In this document: positions 9,183 through 18,728 of the stretch, piece after piece
Layout: each line of letters opens with the position of its first letter
Numbering within the stretch: the first letter of the stretch is position 1
Assembly: GCF_000299355.1 (NCBI RefSeq)
Contig: NC_018664.1
Location: 1,782,380-1,846,379, forward strand
Origin: Gottschalkia acidurici 9a
Lineage (GTDB): Bacteria > Bacillota > Clostridia > Tissierellales > Gottschalkiaceae
Reading direction: 5' to 3'
DNA: 64,000 nucleotides
Made by a program: the position numbers and the translations under genes
The notes under the pieces: model-generated
What the model was told of the DNA's origin: nothing
The model's input: only the letters and a program-made list of their open reading frames with translations
The model's database searches: none

Positions 9183-9720
9183 ATTATCCCCTTCTATAAT
9201 AAATTACTGATTCACTCCAAAGCCTACATATATAGTTTTAAATCACATTTACATATAGTAGCACTAATCTTAATAAAAATCAATCTATCAATAGCCACCT
9301 ATGGCTACAATACAACATTTTCTGCCACTTTTTATAACTCTATATTGCGTAGTAACTTTAAACCCACCACGAAATATCCCTATGTCTAGTTTATCTATTA
9401 TACAACAAATTATAAACCTATGGCAAAATAATTTCAGTCTATAATATTGTTCAATCTATTGCGTACATTCTTGAACCTAATAGTTATGAAATTATTTTAT
9501 AATAAATCAAGATCATATCATTTAATCTTATTATCACTATAGTTTTTTATATAAAAAACAGGGTAGACTATAGAACTAATTATAATCTCCCCTTTAAATA
9601 TTAAAATTATTTAATTTTCTTCATTATTAACAAAATTCCTATATATATTCCATTCAAAGTTGAATATTCTTTCTTCACTACTATATTATACTCTTTAATA
9701 TACTATTTATTTTTATGCAT
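9183..9720. other. 538-base gap: promoter and leader region, otherwise no gene seen
   Basis: The gap contains the promoter at 9397-9426 for the minus-strand operon and a leader of about 200 bases. It also has a small hairpin AGCCA/TGGCT near 9293-9306 and an 18-base AT palindrome at 9542-9559. The palindrome is followed by GGTAGACTATAG, which is also an arm of the hairpin at 13920-13954. I found no convincing coding sequence. Confidence 0.6.
9397..9426 (-). promoter_or_regulatory. sigma-A-like promoter for DUF512-der-plsY-gpsA
   Basis: On the minus strand a -35 TTGCCA (9426-9421) and a -10 TATAAT (9402-9397) are separated by 18 bases. The predicted start lies about 205 bases before the first gene, leaving a long leader. 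Confidence 0.6.
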
Positions 9721-10416
9721 TTATAACCCACGCTTTATAATTTCAACCACTTCATCTTCATTATATAGTTCATACTTTAAATCTTCCCAGTGCCATTTAG
9801 AATCAAATAATTTTTCCATCCCATTCTTATCATTCAAGTTTAAAACTATTTCTTCTCTTATAGTCCTTTTTCTCCTATTCCCATTAGTCAGATATTCATT
9901 TTCAAGTTCATAAAAATCTTGATTATTATAAGTCTTCAAAGCTTTGGGTAAATACACCCTAATTTTAAAGTTATTTTGTGTCATACCATAATCTATTAGT
10001 TCTAGGTTCAAAGTCATAGTTAGCTTATCATTAGAGCCTGATAAACTAACTTTTGAATCTCCAATATCTACGGATCTTAAACTATCCTTCTTTATCCAAT
10101 AGTAACCTGTCCTAGTAATATCCAAAGACCACTTCATCATTGGCATTATTACAGTTATTATCATCAAAAACAATAACAACTTATTTCTACCTTCCGCTCT
10201 TTTTAAATTAAATATCCCTTTAATACTAATGAACAACAATACTAGTGGTATTATTCCCGAAAGATAAACCACACTATCCTTATATTCTATTGGCATTATA
10301 ATATGTTCAATAATAGAGTAAGAATCATGGGGGAGTTTATATGTTATCAATACTGATATAAACATAATTCCTAGATATTTAAGTAACTTTTTGTTATCTT
10401 CACTTACAGTAACCAA
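9721..10416 (-). CDS. unknown membrane protein with three N-terminal helices
   Basis: I do not recognise this 231-residue protein. Hydrophobic segments lie at about 11-29, 49-69 and 79-99. A polar C-terminal half (about 100-231) is rich in Asn, Glu and Lys with alternating beta-like character, and is probably on the outer side. It stands alone between long gaps. The start is uncertain: the TTG at 10416 abuts the ribosome site AGGAGG, and the next in-frame ATG at 10365 has only a weak site and lies inside the first helix. No cysteine pairs or catalytic motifs are apparent. Confidence 0.6.
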   Translation of the reverse strand: MVTVSEDNKKLLKYLGIMFISVLITYKLPHDSYSIIEHIIMPIEYKDSVVYLSGIIPLVLLFISIKGIFNLKRAEGRNKLLLFLMIITVIMPMMKWSLDITRTGYYWIKKDSLRSVDIGDSKVSLSGSNDKLTMTLNLELIDYGMTQNNFKIRVYLPKALKTYNNQDFYELENEYLTNGNRRKRTIREEIVLNLNDKNGMEKLFDSKWHWEDLKYELYNEDEVVEIIKRGL

Positions 10417-10538
10417 CCTCCTAATTCTTAGTTTATATATTCTGAAGTTATCGTAATACTATGAATTATTCTAATTATGATTTTGTACTTATTAAATTAA
10501 TTAAATAACGCTTAAATTCTCATATTTATAATCACTTT

Positions 10539-11471
10539 CTATAAATCAACCATTTTTAATCTTTTAGCTATTTCTTCTATATGTGTATTATCAGTACCAC
10601 AGCATCCACCAAAAATTTTAGGAGTAAGGTAATCGTTTAACTCCATCATGTTGCAAGCCAAGCTAATGCTATCAGAAGTCTTTAAATCATCGCTATTATC
10701 TAACTCCTCTGGTGACAATTGAGAAGTGTTTGCTTGTATACCTCTAAAGCGTTCTTTTACTAATTTAGTTTCATTACAAGAACAGGATAGTGCTTTTTTC
10801 AAAACTATTGGATGAACACAATTTGCCATATAACAAATTGGCTTTCTTAAAGTTTCATTATCTATACTTAAAATTGCATCATGAATAGTGGTTCCATCTA
10901 TGAGCCTTCCATTATTTCTAATCATAAAACTAATAATATATGCTAACCCTGTATTCTCCATTGCTTTTGCCATACCAATAGCTTCAGATAATGCAGGCAT
11001 AATTCCTGCAAATAAAAAATCTACTCCTGAATTTTTAAATAAGTTTGCTTGCCATGAGTGAAGCTTATGAGCCTCTTGTATAGATAAAATTTCTGTTGCC
11101 TTATAAGCATCTCCTTTGCACCCCATTAGTCCACCTACAAACATATCTGTACTTGCATAAGTCTTGATTTTTTGTAAAAAACGTACGTTATCCTCAATAA
11201 TTTTTTCATCAAATTCCGATTGCATAACATGTTCTAAATTTGCTCTACGCGTTGGTGTGGTTGCAATAAATGGCAACTTGTACTTTTCAGCTATTGTCAC
11301 ATACTCTTTAAAGATGCTTTCCATTGCTTCCCTTGAATGAGTATTATAAACTAATCCAGCCATTGCGACTTTATCATCAAATTCTACACTATACTCTCGC
11401 TTTAATCTCTCTCCTAAGGCCCCTTCCATCAATATTGCAGAAGATATTTGAAAGCAAGTTTCAAAATTCAT
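10539..11471 (-). CDS. homocysteine S-methyltransferase-family protein
   Basis: A 310-residue (beta/alpha)8-type protein. Zinc-ligand cysteines of the family are present: Cys218 in MANCVHP, and Cys290-Cys291 in GGCCGTD near the C-terminus. The N-terminal MEGALGERL resembles the family's DGxxGT start. It should move a methyl group to a thiol such as homocysteine, using an S-methyl donor, but the donor is unknown and no methionine genes are adjacent. I place the start at 11471, after GAGGTGATACCT; the longer in-frame form at 11576 adds 35 residues unlike the family. Confidence 0.8.
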   Translation of the reverse strand: MNFETCFQISSAILMEGALGERLKREYSVEFDDKVAMAGLVYNTHSREAMESIFKEYVTIAEKYKLPFIATTPTRRANLEHVMQSEFDEKIIEDNVRFLQKIKTYASTDMFVGGLMGCKGDAYKATEILSIQEAHKLHSWQANLFKNSGVDFLFAGIMPALSEAIGMAKAMENTGLAYIISFMIRNNGRLIDGTTIHDAILSIDNETLRKPICYMANCVHPIVLKKALSCSCNETKLVKERFRGIQANTSQLSPEELDNSDDLKTSDSISLACNMMELNDYLTPKIFGGCCGTDNTHIEEIAKRLKMVDL

Positions 11472-11728
11472 AGGTATCACCTCTTCTATTATATATAATC
11501 TTCTAGTTACTAAAATGAGACTATTATTAATATAAAGTATAATATGATCTTCACTACCATTTATAAATGTGTACATATCTCTTTTGCCTTTAACGTCTCT
11601 AATATCAAGGATTTAATATTTTTATAATTAGCACATAGGTACTGATTCTTACTTTCTGAAATAAGTCTGAGTTTGTAAATTTCAATATTTATCTTATTAG
11701 ATATTAATTTTTTATCTAGTATAACAAG

Positions 11729-12583
11729 TTAGTTTATAAATATAAAAATTCTATCATCTTCATCTGGTTTTATTACTGTTATACTTCTATCTCCAAACTC
11801 TTTAATATCTTTAAAGCTTTTCTTCTTGCTAACTATTTGCTCTAAATATCTCCAAACATCATTAGTTTTATCACTAAAATAATATCTTAATACTTTTTTA
11901 AATGCATCCTGTGTTTCACCAGGTTTGAACATTTCTCCATCAATATTTGTACTGGCTATACCTCCACTTGCACTAAAATCTATTATAAATTCGATTTTAG
12001 ACCAATCTGAGGTATATGAGTAGATAGCTCTATGATATTCATCTAAGTTAAAGTTGCTATCTAGTGCTAGAACTGCCTGCTCATCTATATACATATCTCC
12101 TGTAGCAGTAATTGATATAGGTTTTTCTATAATAGGTCTTGTATTTTCTTTTGTCGTAATATACGCTATATATCTATAACCATCCCAATCTACACTGCAA
12201 TCTAATGATTCCGAAATAAATCTTAACGGTACATAGGTTCTTCCATCTATTATCCTAGCTACACTATCAAGAGTAATTCTATTATTATTTATAGTTGCAT
12301 AATCACTACCCATTTTTACCAATATTACCTTATTATTTAAAAATATATGAACTTCTTCACTTTCTTTATCCCAATATACGACTGCCCCTAATTGTTCTCC
12401 TACGAATCTAACTGGTACAAGTACTCTATTCTCATCTTTTATTAGCAAAGGTTTTGCATCAGGAAATACAAGTTTCTTTTGATCTAATTGAATTTCTACT
12501 AATTCCCCTTGTTGTGCAAATAGTTTGCCTGGTAATATGATTAAAAAACATATTATTAAGCTTAGTTTTAAGTACCTCCTCAT
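11729..12583 (-). CDS. secreted copper-amine-oxidase-N-domain protein
   Basis: A 284-residue protein with a signal peptide (about 1-23, ending LFAQ). Two copies of the stalk domain seen in clostridial surface proteins follow (about 32-80 and 82-143), each with a VPVRFVGE or VPLRFISE motif and a WD pair (VYWDKES, SVDWDGY). The C-terminal part (about 155-284) is unrecognised and may be the functional domain. The name comes from the domain family; no oxidase active site is present. It stands alone. The ATG follows GGAGAGCAACCG. Confidence 0.8.
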   Translation of the reverse strand: MRRYLKLSLIICFLIILPGKLFAQQGELVEIQLDQKKLVFPDAKPLLIKDENRVLVPVRFVGEQLGAVVYWDKESEEVHIFLNNKVILVKMGSDYATINNNRITLDSVARIIDGRTYVPLRFISESLDCSVDWDGYRYIAYITTKENTRPIIEKPISITATGDMYIDEQAVLALDSNFNLDEYHRAIYSYTSDWSKIEFIIDFSASGGIASTNIDGEMFKPGETQDAFKKVLRYYFSDKTNDVWRYLEQIVSKKKSFKDIKEFGDRSITVIKPDEDDRIFIFIN

Positions 12584-12843
12584 CGGTTGCTCTCCTTTTC
12601 ATTTCTATATATTTATTTAAAGTTTTTCTAAACTATCGAGTCACAGTGTATCTGATTAGGAATATTTTCTTTATATTATGATTCTATTTATATAATTTCT
12701 ATATTTAAATTCTATAAAATAAACAATCCCGCAGAAATACGAGAACATATTCATCATAAAATATTTTCTTATATAAGCTATTAATTAGAAATTCACGCAA
12801 CATAAATTAATAAAATTTAGATGTGAAATGTAATTATATTTAA

Positions 12844-13782
12844 TTAATTCCCTAACAGTTCATTAACTTTATCCATCATTTTAACATCATTTAACTTTGG
12901 TTTTTTATCTATATACCATTCATAAGCTCGTTTCAATCCCTCTTCTAATGAAATTGTAGGTTTATAAAGTTTACTTTTCATCAGTTGTTCTGTATCAAGT
13001 ACGTAAGTTACATCTCTAAATGGGAAGTACGATCTTGATTCTAACTTCACTTGATTTACATCTATTTTTTTCATTATAGGAGTTTTACCTATGACTTCAC
13101 CACATTTTGCTATAAAGTAATCCCATGAAATAAGTTCAGGATTTGTTACGTTATATATATTTGAAGAACTTTCATTATACATTACACTTTCAAATATTCT
13201 AACTAAATCATTAATATGTATAAATTGGGTTTTAGTATCCTTTCCAAAAGGAATGGGAATTTCCTTATTATTGATAATTCTATCGAAAAAGTATATTTCT
13301 CTATAGAGGTTATTGTTTTCCCCATAAATATATGGAGGTCTAAAAATAGTATACGGTATACCACTATTTATAATAAAGTCCTCTGCTTCTTTTTTATCGA
13401 TACCATATTTTCCCCAATTAGAATTTTCTCCTTTTTTAAAGGATTCTTTTATAGTATCACTACTCGGTTCATATACCGCTCCTGATGAACAAAATACATA
13501 TTTTTTCAACTCATTTTTATCAATAGAAGTCAGTAGTATTTCTACATCAGCTTTTGTATATGCAGATATATCAAAAACAAACTCATACTTTCTTCCTTCT
13601 AAGACCTCTTGAACTTCATTCTTTGATTTTCTATCACAGATTAGTTGTTCTCTAAAGCCGTCATAATCAATTGATTTAAGCCCTCTTGTAAGAATATCTA
13701 CATTATATCCTTGTCCAATAAGATGTTTTGCTAAAAAACTACTTACAAATGATGTGCCACCCATAACTAAAACAGATTTCAT
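12844..13782 (-). CDS. NAD-dependent epimerase/dehydratase (extended SDR)
   Basis: A 312-residue cytosolic Rossmann enzyme. The N-terminal GGTSFVS (8-14) replaces the usual GxxGxxG with a variant common in this subgroup. The catalytic pair is Y126xxxK130 (YGIDK) with CSSGAVY (98-104) before it. The mid-region FRPPYIYGENN matches the RP..YGP part of nucleotide-sugar epimerases. The substrate is not evident and no sugar genes are adjacent. The ATG has AAGGAAGCG upstream. Confidence 0.82.
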   Translation of the reverse strand: MKSVLVMGGTSFVSSFLAKHLIGQGYNVDILTRGLKSIDYDGFREQLICDRKSKNEVQEVLEGRKYEFVFDISAYTKADVEILLTSIDKNELKKYVFCSSGAVYEPSSDTIKESFKKGENSNWGKYGIDKKEAEDFIINSGIPYTIFRPPYIYGENNNLYREIYFFDRIINNKEIPIPFGKDTKTQFIHINDLVRIFESVMYNESSSNIYNVTNPELISWDYFIAKCGEVIGKTPIMKKIDVNQVKLESRSYFPFRDVTYVLDTEQLMKSKLYKPTISLEEGLKRAYEWYIDKKPKLNDVKMMDKVNELLGN

Positions 13783-13919
13783 TTTATCGCTTCCTTTTCA
13801 TTTTTCTTGTTCTTACCTTATATTATAGTTTATTATACCATGTATTTACCATTTATTAGATATAACTTCTATAAGTATTGCAATTTAAGATTAAAATGTA
13901 CGTATTTAATTATATATTT

Positions 13920-13954
13920 AAAGGTAGACTATAGTTTTTCTATAGTCTACCTTT
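13920..13954. repeat. perfect inverted repeat, possible weak terminator
   Basis: A 15-bp perfect stem AAAGGTAGACTATAG with a TTTTT loop. Neither side has a strong U-run, so termination is possible but not clear. Twelve bases of the arm recur at 9561-9572 next to another palindrome. Confidence 0.6.
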
Positions 13955-14010
13955 AAATCCATTTTAATTCAGTTTCAAATCTTTTTTATAGAATACTCCT
14001 ATTACTTGTC

Positions 14011-14045
14011 ATATAAAAAAGAGATTGCTTTTTAAGTCAATCTCT
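14011..14045 (-). terminator. terminator after the YIEGIA pair
   Basis: On the minus strand AGAGATTG pairs with CAATCTCT around a 10-base loop and is followed by TTTTTTATATG, five bases after the stop of the 64-residue gene. Confidence 0.8.
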
Positions 14046-14049
14046 CAAA

Positions 14050-14244
14050 TTAATGTTTAACTATAACATAACATCCATTTTCCAAATCATGAACCATCGC
14101 CATAGTTACTTTTGCTATTAAAAGTGATACTTTATTTCTTTCTTCTTCGCTATCTGCATAAAATATAGGAACACTTCCTGAAGAAACTTTTTCTTTTCTT
14201 GTGGTCACTATCGCCAGTATATTATCTTTTATACCTACATCCAT
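14050..14244 (-). CDS. small partner protein of YIEGIA (capping-complex-like subunit)
   Basis: A 64-residue protein starting MDVGIKDNILAIVTTRK, ending in GCYVIVKH. I place the start at the ATG at 14244, 7 bases after AAGGAGG; the GTG at 14250 is too close to it. Small proteins next to YIEGIA genes in Clostridia carry the family label capping complex subunit for YIEGIA; I assign it from sequence feel and position, 12 bases after the YIEGIA gene. No membrane segment. The biochemical role is unknown; a role in spore formation is only an inference from its occurrence in spore-formers. Confidence 0.7.
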   Translation of the reverse strand: MDVGIKDNILAIVTTRKEKVSSGSVPIFYADSEEERNKVSLLIAKVTMAMVHDLENGCYVIVKH

Positions 14245-14256
14245 AGTCACACCTCC

Positions 14257-15174
14257 TTAATCAGATGCTCTTCTAGCAACTTTAGTATTTAGAGGTTTTC
14301 TTTTTGCACTCTCTAGAACTATAGTTCCTCTCACCACGTCCAGAAGAGCATCTTCATCAGGATGCATCGCCACTAATGATAATAGAACTCTACCCGTATC
14401 TGGATCCCTTCGAGCTATAGGAGAAAAGTCTGGCTCATCGACATCTTTTCTTATTCCTAGTAATTCTGCTGCATTATGAAGTATAGCCTGCCTTTGACCT
14501 ATGTTAGCTAAAGTTACTACACCATTATCATTGTGTGGTATTATTTCAACTGCTATACCACTTTTAAGATATATTTCTCTTGATGCCTCTAACCCTATAT
14601 TCATAATTATAGTATTATTTATTTTTAGAAGTGGACCATCAAATGTAATCTTTGCTTTTTTCACATCTGCCATATCTTGTAGTGTTTGTCTTGATATAAG
14701 CTTATTTAAAATTAAAATTGTTACTATACTAACTATTATTCCAACTATTATACAGTACATTTTAGGTATATTTAGTATGAACATGATATAGATTACTATA
14801 CTACATGTTAAAGAGACTATCATAGTTACATAGTTCCTTGCTTCAAAAGCTTTTGCTATATCTTCTATATATGCAGTTCCCCTCGCTACTAATTCCGTAG
14901 GTTCCATATTATCTAAACTCTGTCTCTCTAAGTTTCTTACATCTCTAAATTGCTGCGCTGCTAATGACAAGAAAGTAACTGCTGCAAATTCGTTTGAAAT
15001 TATAGATGGTACTGCAACAGATCCAAGTGCCGATGCTATAAGCCCTAATGTTAGATGAGTAAGGAACCCTTGTGGATAACTTGGATATTGTCTATGATCG
15101 ACCTTTAACATAGATAGCCTTGATACAAAACCAATTATAATAGATGGAACTATTATAAAACCATATTTAAACAT
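14257..15174 (-). CDS. YIEGIA-family membrane protein
   Basis: A 305-residue protein. The N-terminal third carries hydrophobic segments (about 1-20, 39-60), and two close segments lie at about 118-155. A soluble C-terminal domain runs from about 165. The family's naming motif appears here as YIEDIA (102-107). The family is found in spore-forming Firmicutes, and its function is not established. The ATG follows AGGTGATGAA, and the gene overlaps no neighbour. It is cotranscribed with the downstream 64-residue gene. Confidence 0.8.
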   Translation of the reverse strand: MFKYGFIIVPSIIIGFVSRLSMLKVDHRQYPSYPQGFLTHLTLGLIASALGSVAVPSIISNEFAAVTFLSLAAQQFRDVRNLERQSLDNMEPTELVARGTAYIEDIAKAFEARNYVTMIVSLTCSIVIYIMFILNIPKMYCIIVGIIVSIVTILILNKLISRQTLQDMADVKKAKITFDGPLLKINNTIIMNIGLEASREIYLKSGIAVEIIPHNDNGVVTLANIGQRQAILHNAAELLGIRKDVDEPDFSPIARRDPDTGRVLLSLVAMHPDEDALLDVVRGTIVLESAKRKPLNTKVARRASD

Positions 15175-15274
15175 TTCATCACCTTTAAATTATTTTATTT
15201 TACTTTATATTTTCCTAATATATATTAATTTATACCAAAAGTGAATTTTTTAAAATATCTTTAGATTTATGATA

Positions 15275-15312
15275 TAAAAAAACAGCCTAAAGACTAATCT
15301 TTAGACTGCTTT
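15275..15312 (-). terminator. terminator of glyA
   Basis: On the minus strand a stem with CAG/CTG and TCTAAAGA/TCTTTAGG arms and a 4-base loop is followed by TTTTTTTATATC, shortly after the glyA stop. Confidence 0.82.
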
Positions 15313-15330
15313 TTATGTTATATTCTATTA

Positions 15331-16578
15331 TTAGAATAATGAATCTTCAGTAGCATATAGTGGGAAGTTTGCTATAAGAGCGTCAACTTTTGCTATAGCT
15401 GCTTCTTTATCTTTGTCTATTAATATTAATTTGATGATTTCTGCGATTTCTTTCATTTCAGCTTCTTTGAATCCTCTAGTTGTAACAGCTGGTGTACCAA
15501 TTCTAACACCACTTGTTACAAATGGGCTTTCTTGATCGTATGGTATAGTGTTTTTGTTAACTGTTACTTTAGCTTCGTCTAATAGAAGTTCTGCTTCTTT
15601 TCCAGTTAATCCAACAGCTTTAACGTCAACTAACATTAAGTGAGTATCAGTTCCACCTGAAACGATTCTGAATCCTTGTTTTTGTAATTCTTCTGCTAAA
15701 ACTGCAGCATTTTTAACAACTTGCTCTTGGTAAGCTTTGAATTCTGGCTTTAAAGCTTCTCCGAATGCAACTGCTTTACCAGCGATTACGTGCATTAATG
15801 GTCCACCTTGTAGTCCTGGGAATATAGCTTTGTCTATCATTTTTGCATATTTTTCTTTACAAAGGATAACTCCACCTCTTGGTCCTCTAAGAGTTTTGTG
15901 AGTTGTACTTGTAACGAAGTCAGCGTGTGGTACTGGGTTTGGATATAGTCCAGCTGCAACTAGTCCAGCAAAGTGAGCCATATCTACCATTAAGTAAGCT
16001 CCAACTTTATCAGCTATTTCTCTGAATCTAGCGAAGTCTAACTTTCTAGCGTAAGCACTCCATCCAGCAACGATCATTTTTGGTTGCTCTTTAACTGCGA
16101 TTTCTTCTATTTTGTCATAGTCTACAACTTCTGATCCTTCTTCAACTACGTAGTCTATGAAGTTATAGTAAGTACCTGATATATTTACAGGGCTTCCGTG
16201 AGTTAAGTGTCCACCGTGTGATAAGTTCATTCCTAGAACTTTATCTCCAGGTTTTAGAGTTGCAAAGTAAACTCCTAAGTTAGCGTTAGCTCCTGAGTGT
16301 GGTTGAACGTTAGCATGGTCAGCACCAAATATTTCTTTAAGTCTGTCGATTGCTAAGTTTTCTACTACGTCAACAAATTCACATCCACCGTAGTATCTTT
16401 TTGCTGGATATCCTTCAGCGTATTTGTTTGTTAAATAACTACCCATTGCTTCCATAACTGATCTTGTTACGATGTTTTCTGAAGCGATAAGCTCAATGTT
16501 TTCTTTTTGTCTTTCTAATTCTTTCTCGATAGCTCCGAATATTTCTGGATCTGTCTTCTTTAAGTTTCTGAAATCCAT
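15331..16578 (-). CDS. glyA: serine hydroxymethyltransferase
   Basis: A 415-residue PLP enzyme interconverting serine and glycine with tetrahydrofolate, the main source of one-carbon units. The PLP lysine is Lys228 in [13 protein letters not shown]. The substrate segments [16 protein letters not shown] and [15 protein letters not shown] are intact and length is normal. Codon choice (GCT, GTT, AAC, GAA) looks like a highly expressed gene. It is monocistronic, with a strong GGGGG ribosome site and a terminator. Confidence 0.97.
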   Translation of the reverse strand: MDFRNLKKTDPEIFGAIEKELERQKENIELIASENIVTRSVMEAMGSYLTNKYAEGYPAKRYYGGCEFVDVVENLAIDRLKEIFGADHANVQPHSGANANLGVYFATLKPGDKVLGMNLSHGGHLTHGSPVNISGTYYNFIDYVVEEGSEVVDYDKIEEIAVKEQPKMIVAGWSAYARKLDFARFREIADKVGAYLMVDMAHFAGLVAAGLYPNPVPHADFVTSTTHKTLRGPRGGVILCKEKYAKMIDKAIFPGLQGGPLMHVIAGKAVAFGEALKPEFKAYQEQVVKNAAVLAEELQKQGFRIVSGGTDTHLMLVDVKAVGLTGKEAELLLDEAKVTVNKNTIPYDQESPFVTSGVRIGTPAVTTRGFKEAEMKEIAEIIKLILIDKDKEAAIAKVDALIANFPLYATEDSLF

Positions 16579-16998
16579 GTTAAAATGTCCCCCTTCAATT
16601 AAGTTATTTTTATTATTCTTTATTATTTTGTATATATTTGTTTGAAAATCAATTCATATATAATATAACACTTAAATTTGATTAAATAAAGGCCTAAATC
16701 ACATTTTCTTGGTGTTATTGATTTTTTCTATAATCTTTTGATATGTATTAATTTATTCTATATCTCTTTCTGAAAACGTTTGTGGCGTCTTAAATTAGAC
16801 ATTTTTTTTCATAATTCTTATTCTTTTTCGTAGTTTTTTTAACATACTTTTGCTCATAGACTATTTTATTAGTTACTTTAATTACAACTTAACATTTTAA
16901 ATCGTTTTTTTACTGTCATTAGTGGTATATTATAAAAATATAATTTAATTAAAATGAAATATGTTCTATAATAATTATAAGATAGGAGGTTATTCTTA
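16579..16998. other. 420-base divergent intergenic region, no gene seen
   Basis: This region separates glyA (minus) from the threonine/serine exporter genes (plus) and must hold both promoters. AT-rich -10-like boxes exist on both strands (for example TATATT near 16660 on minus, TATAAT near 16970 on plus), but none has a convincing -35 partner. I could not recognise a riboswitch or operator. Confidence 0.5.
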
Positions 16999-17772
16999 AT
17001 GGGCGACAGTGCAGTTGTAAAAAAAGTTATTAATATGACCATGCTAGCTGGACGAATAATGTTAGAAAGTAGTGCTGAGACCTATAGGGTTGAAGACACT
17101 ATTGTCAGACTTTGTAGCACTATAAAGTGTGTAAATTATGTAGATGTCTTTGTTATTCCAACAGGTATATTTTTAACTATAGGATATGGCGATGATGCTA
17201 TGACTTACATAAAAAGAACTAAACCTAAGGGTATAAATTTAAATAAAATAGCTTTAGTAAATGACTTTTCTAGAAACTTCTTAAGTTCTGATATGAGTAT
17301 AGATGATGCTATTGATTGTCTAGATAAAATAGATAATACAAGTAATTATTCAAAGTTCACGCATTCACTCTTTGGAGGGTTTGCAGGTGGATTTTCTGCC
17401 CTTCTATTTGGTGGTGTCTTCAGTGACTTCGTATGGGCATTTATTATAAGCATGATAGTTATTTATATGAAAAGTGTTCTTTTAGATAATGTTGATGTAG
17501 TAGGATTTGTTAAAGATTTTATAGTTTCTGCTGTTGGAACTATGCTTACAGTTTTGGTTATACGCTTCAACTTTGCTTTAAACTTAGATCTGATAATAAT
17601 AGGTTTTATAATGCCTCTAGTTCCTGGTTATATAATTACTAATGCTGCTCGTGATTCTATATCTGGTGATTTTCTTGCAGGATTATCTAGGGCTTCGGAA
17701 GCTGTGATAAGTGCATTATCTATAGCATCAGGTGTAGGTATTGTGCTAAATTATTATTCTTACTTTTTATAG
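16999..17772 (+). CDS. threonine/serine exporter family protein, large subunit (YjjP-like)
   Basis: A 257-residue protein: a soluble N-terminal domain (about 1-110, SSAETYRVEDTIVRLC) is followed by five hydrophobic segments with small-residue motifs such as FGGFAGGFSALLFGG. It matches the ThrE-type split exporter, in which this part pairs with a small membrane subunit. The ATG follows GATAGGAGG. It is the first of a two-gene plus-strand operon ending in a strong terminator. Confidence 0.85.
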   Translation: MGDSAVVKKVINMTMLAGRIMLESSAETYRVEDTIVRLCSTIKCVNYVDVFVIPTGIFLTIGYGDDAMTYIKRTKPKGINLNKIALVNDFSRNFLSSDMSIDDAIDCLDKIDNTSNYSKFTHSLFGGFAGGFSALLFGGVFSDFVWAFIISMIVIYMKSVLLDNVDVVGFVKDFIVSAVGTMLTVLVIRFNFALNLDLIIIGFIMPLVPGYIITNAARDSISGDFLAGLSRASEAVISALSIASGVGIVLNYYSYFL

Positions 17773-17783
17773 GAGGATTTAAC

Positions 17784-18254
17784 ATGTTCTATATTAAACA
17801 ATTTCTATATGCGTTTCTCTCTACGGCGGGATTTGCAGTAATTTTTAATAGTCCTAAAGATACAATAGTCAAAGCAGGAATAAATGGTACTATTGGATGG
17901 ATTATATTTCTTGTAACAAAAAATTTATCATCATCTTCTATAGCTGGATCATTTGTTGGTGCTCTTTCTGTAGGAATATTGGGGGAAATATCTGCTAAAA
18001 TATTTAAAAAGCCTTCTACTACTTTCATTATTCCTGGAATCATACCGCTAGTTCCTGGTGCAGGTATATATTATACTATGCTAGCTCTAACAAAGAAAAA
18101 CTTTTTAAATGCTGCTGACTCGGGTAGTCAAACACTACTCGTAGCACTTGCTCTTGCTTCTGGAGTTATAGTTTCATCTGCATTAAACAGAGCTATAGTA
18201 AATTACTTACGAGAAAAGAAAGATGAGAGTGAGTTATTAAAAAAAGATAGTTAA
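17784..18254 (+). CDS. threonine/serine exporter family protein, small subunit (YjjB-like)
   Basis: A 156-residue membrane protein with four hydrophobic segments, ThrE_2/DUF3815 type. The loop FIIPGIIPLVPGAGIYYTM is the family hallmark and parallels MPLVPGYIITNAARDS in its partner. It begins 11 bases after the large subunit with its own AGGAGG. Together they would form an inner-membrane exporter; the true substrate is not shown here. Confidence 0.85.
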   Translation: MFYIKQFLYAFLSTAGFAVIFNSPKDTIVKAGINGTIGWIIFLVTKNLSSSSIAGSFVGALSVGILGEISAKIFKKPSTTFIIPGIIPLVPGAGIYYTMLALTKKNFLNAADSGSQTLLVALALASGVIVSSALNRAIVNYLREKKDESELLKKDS

Positions 18255-18260
18255 TCTAAA

Positions 18261-18298
18261 AAAACTTCCATGTAGATTTAAATCTACATGGAAGTTTT
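18261..18298. terminator. strong bidirectional terminator
   Basis: A perfect 19-bp inverted repeat (arm AAAACTTCCATGTAGATTT) with runs of A before and T after. It lies between the convergent exporter operon and the rseC-like gene and can stop transcription from both sides. Confidence 0.92.
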
Positions 18299-18299
18299 T

Positions 18300-18728
18300 T
18301 TATTTGTCTAATATTTCAACCATTTCTAGTAAAGAGTCATTATCTCTAAAATATTTATTATCTACATACTTTAATAAAAAATATGATATTACAACAAATA
18401 CTAATCCTGTTAAGAATGATAGCGTTTCATAGTTTTCATAACCCATATTATTAAATACTTTCATACCTATAGACACACCAATAATCATTAGTATAAGGGG
18501 TATTATATATGCTATAAATGCTGATTTTAATATAGTTGAGGATTTACTTTCAATTAATACATAATCTCCTGTTTTTGCTCCTAGTTTGTTTTCTATATTT
18601 AAAGATATACTGGGACTACTACACCCTCCACCACAAGTATCACAGCTATGACCACAAGCAGACTCTCTCTTTATAATCACTTGTGCCATTTCATCATCTG
18701 CTTTTACTACATATCCTTTTTGTTGCAT
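18300..18728 (-). CDS. RseC/MucC-family SoxR-reducing-system-like protein
   Basis: A 142-residue membrane protein. The N-terminal domain carries four cysteines C25, C29, C32 and C36 (CGHSCDTCGGGC), fit for an iron-sulfur or metal site. Two membrane segments lie at about 70-90 and 102-122. In Proteobacteria RseC works with the Rnf complex; in Clostridia the role is unknown, and a redox link to Rnf is inference. It overlaps the end of tcdA by 22 bases, so the two are translationally coupled. Confidence 0.82.
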   Translation of the reverse strand: MQQKGYVVKADDEMAQVIIKRESACGHSCDTCGGGCSSPSISLNIENKLGAKTGDYVLIESKSSTILKSAFIAYIIPLILMIIGVSIGMKVFNNMGYENYETLSFLTGLVFVVISYFLLKYVDNKYFRDNDSLLEMVEILDK

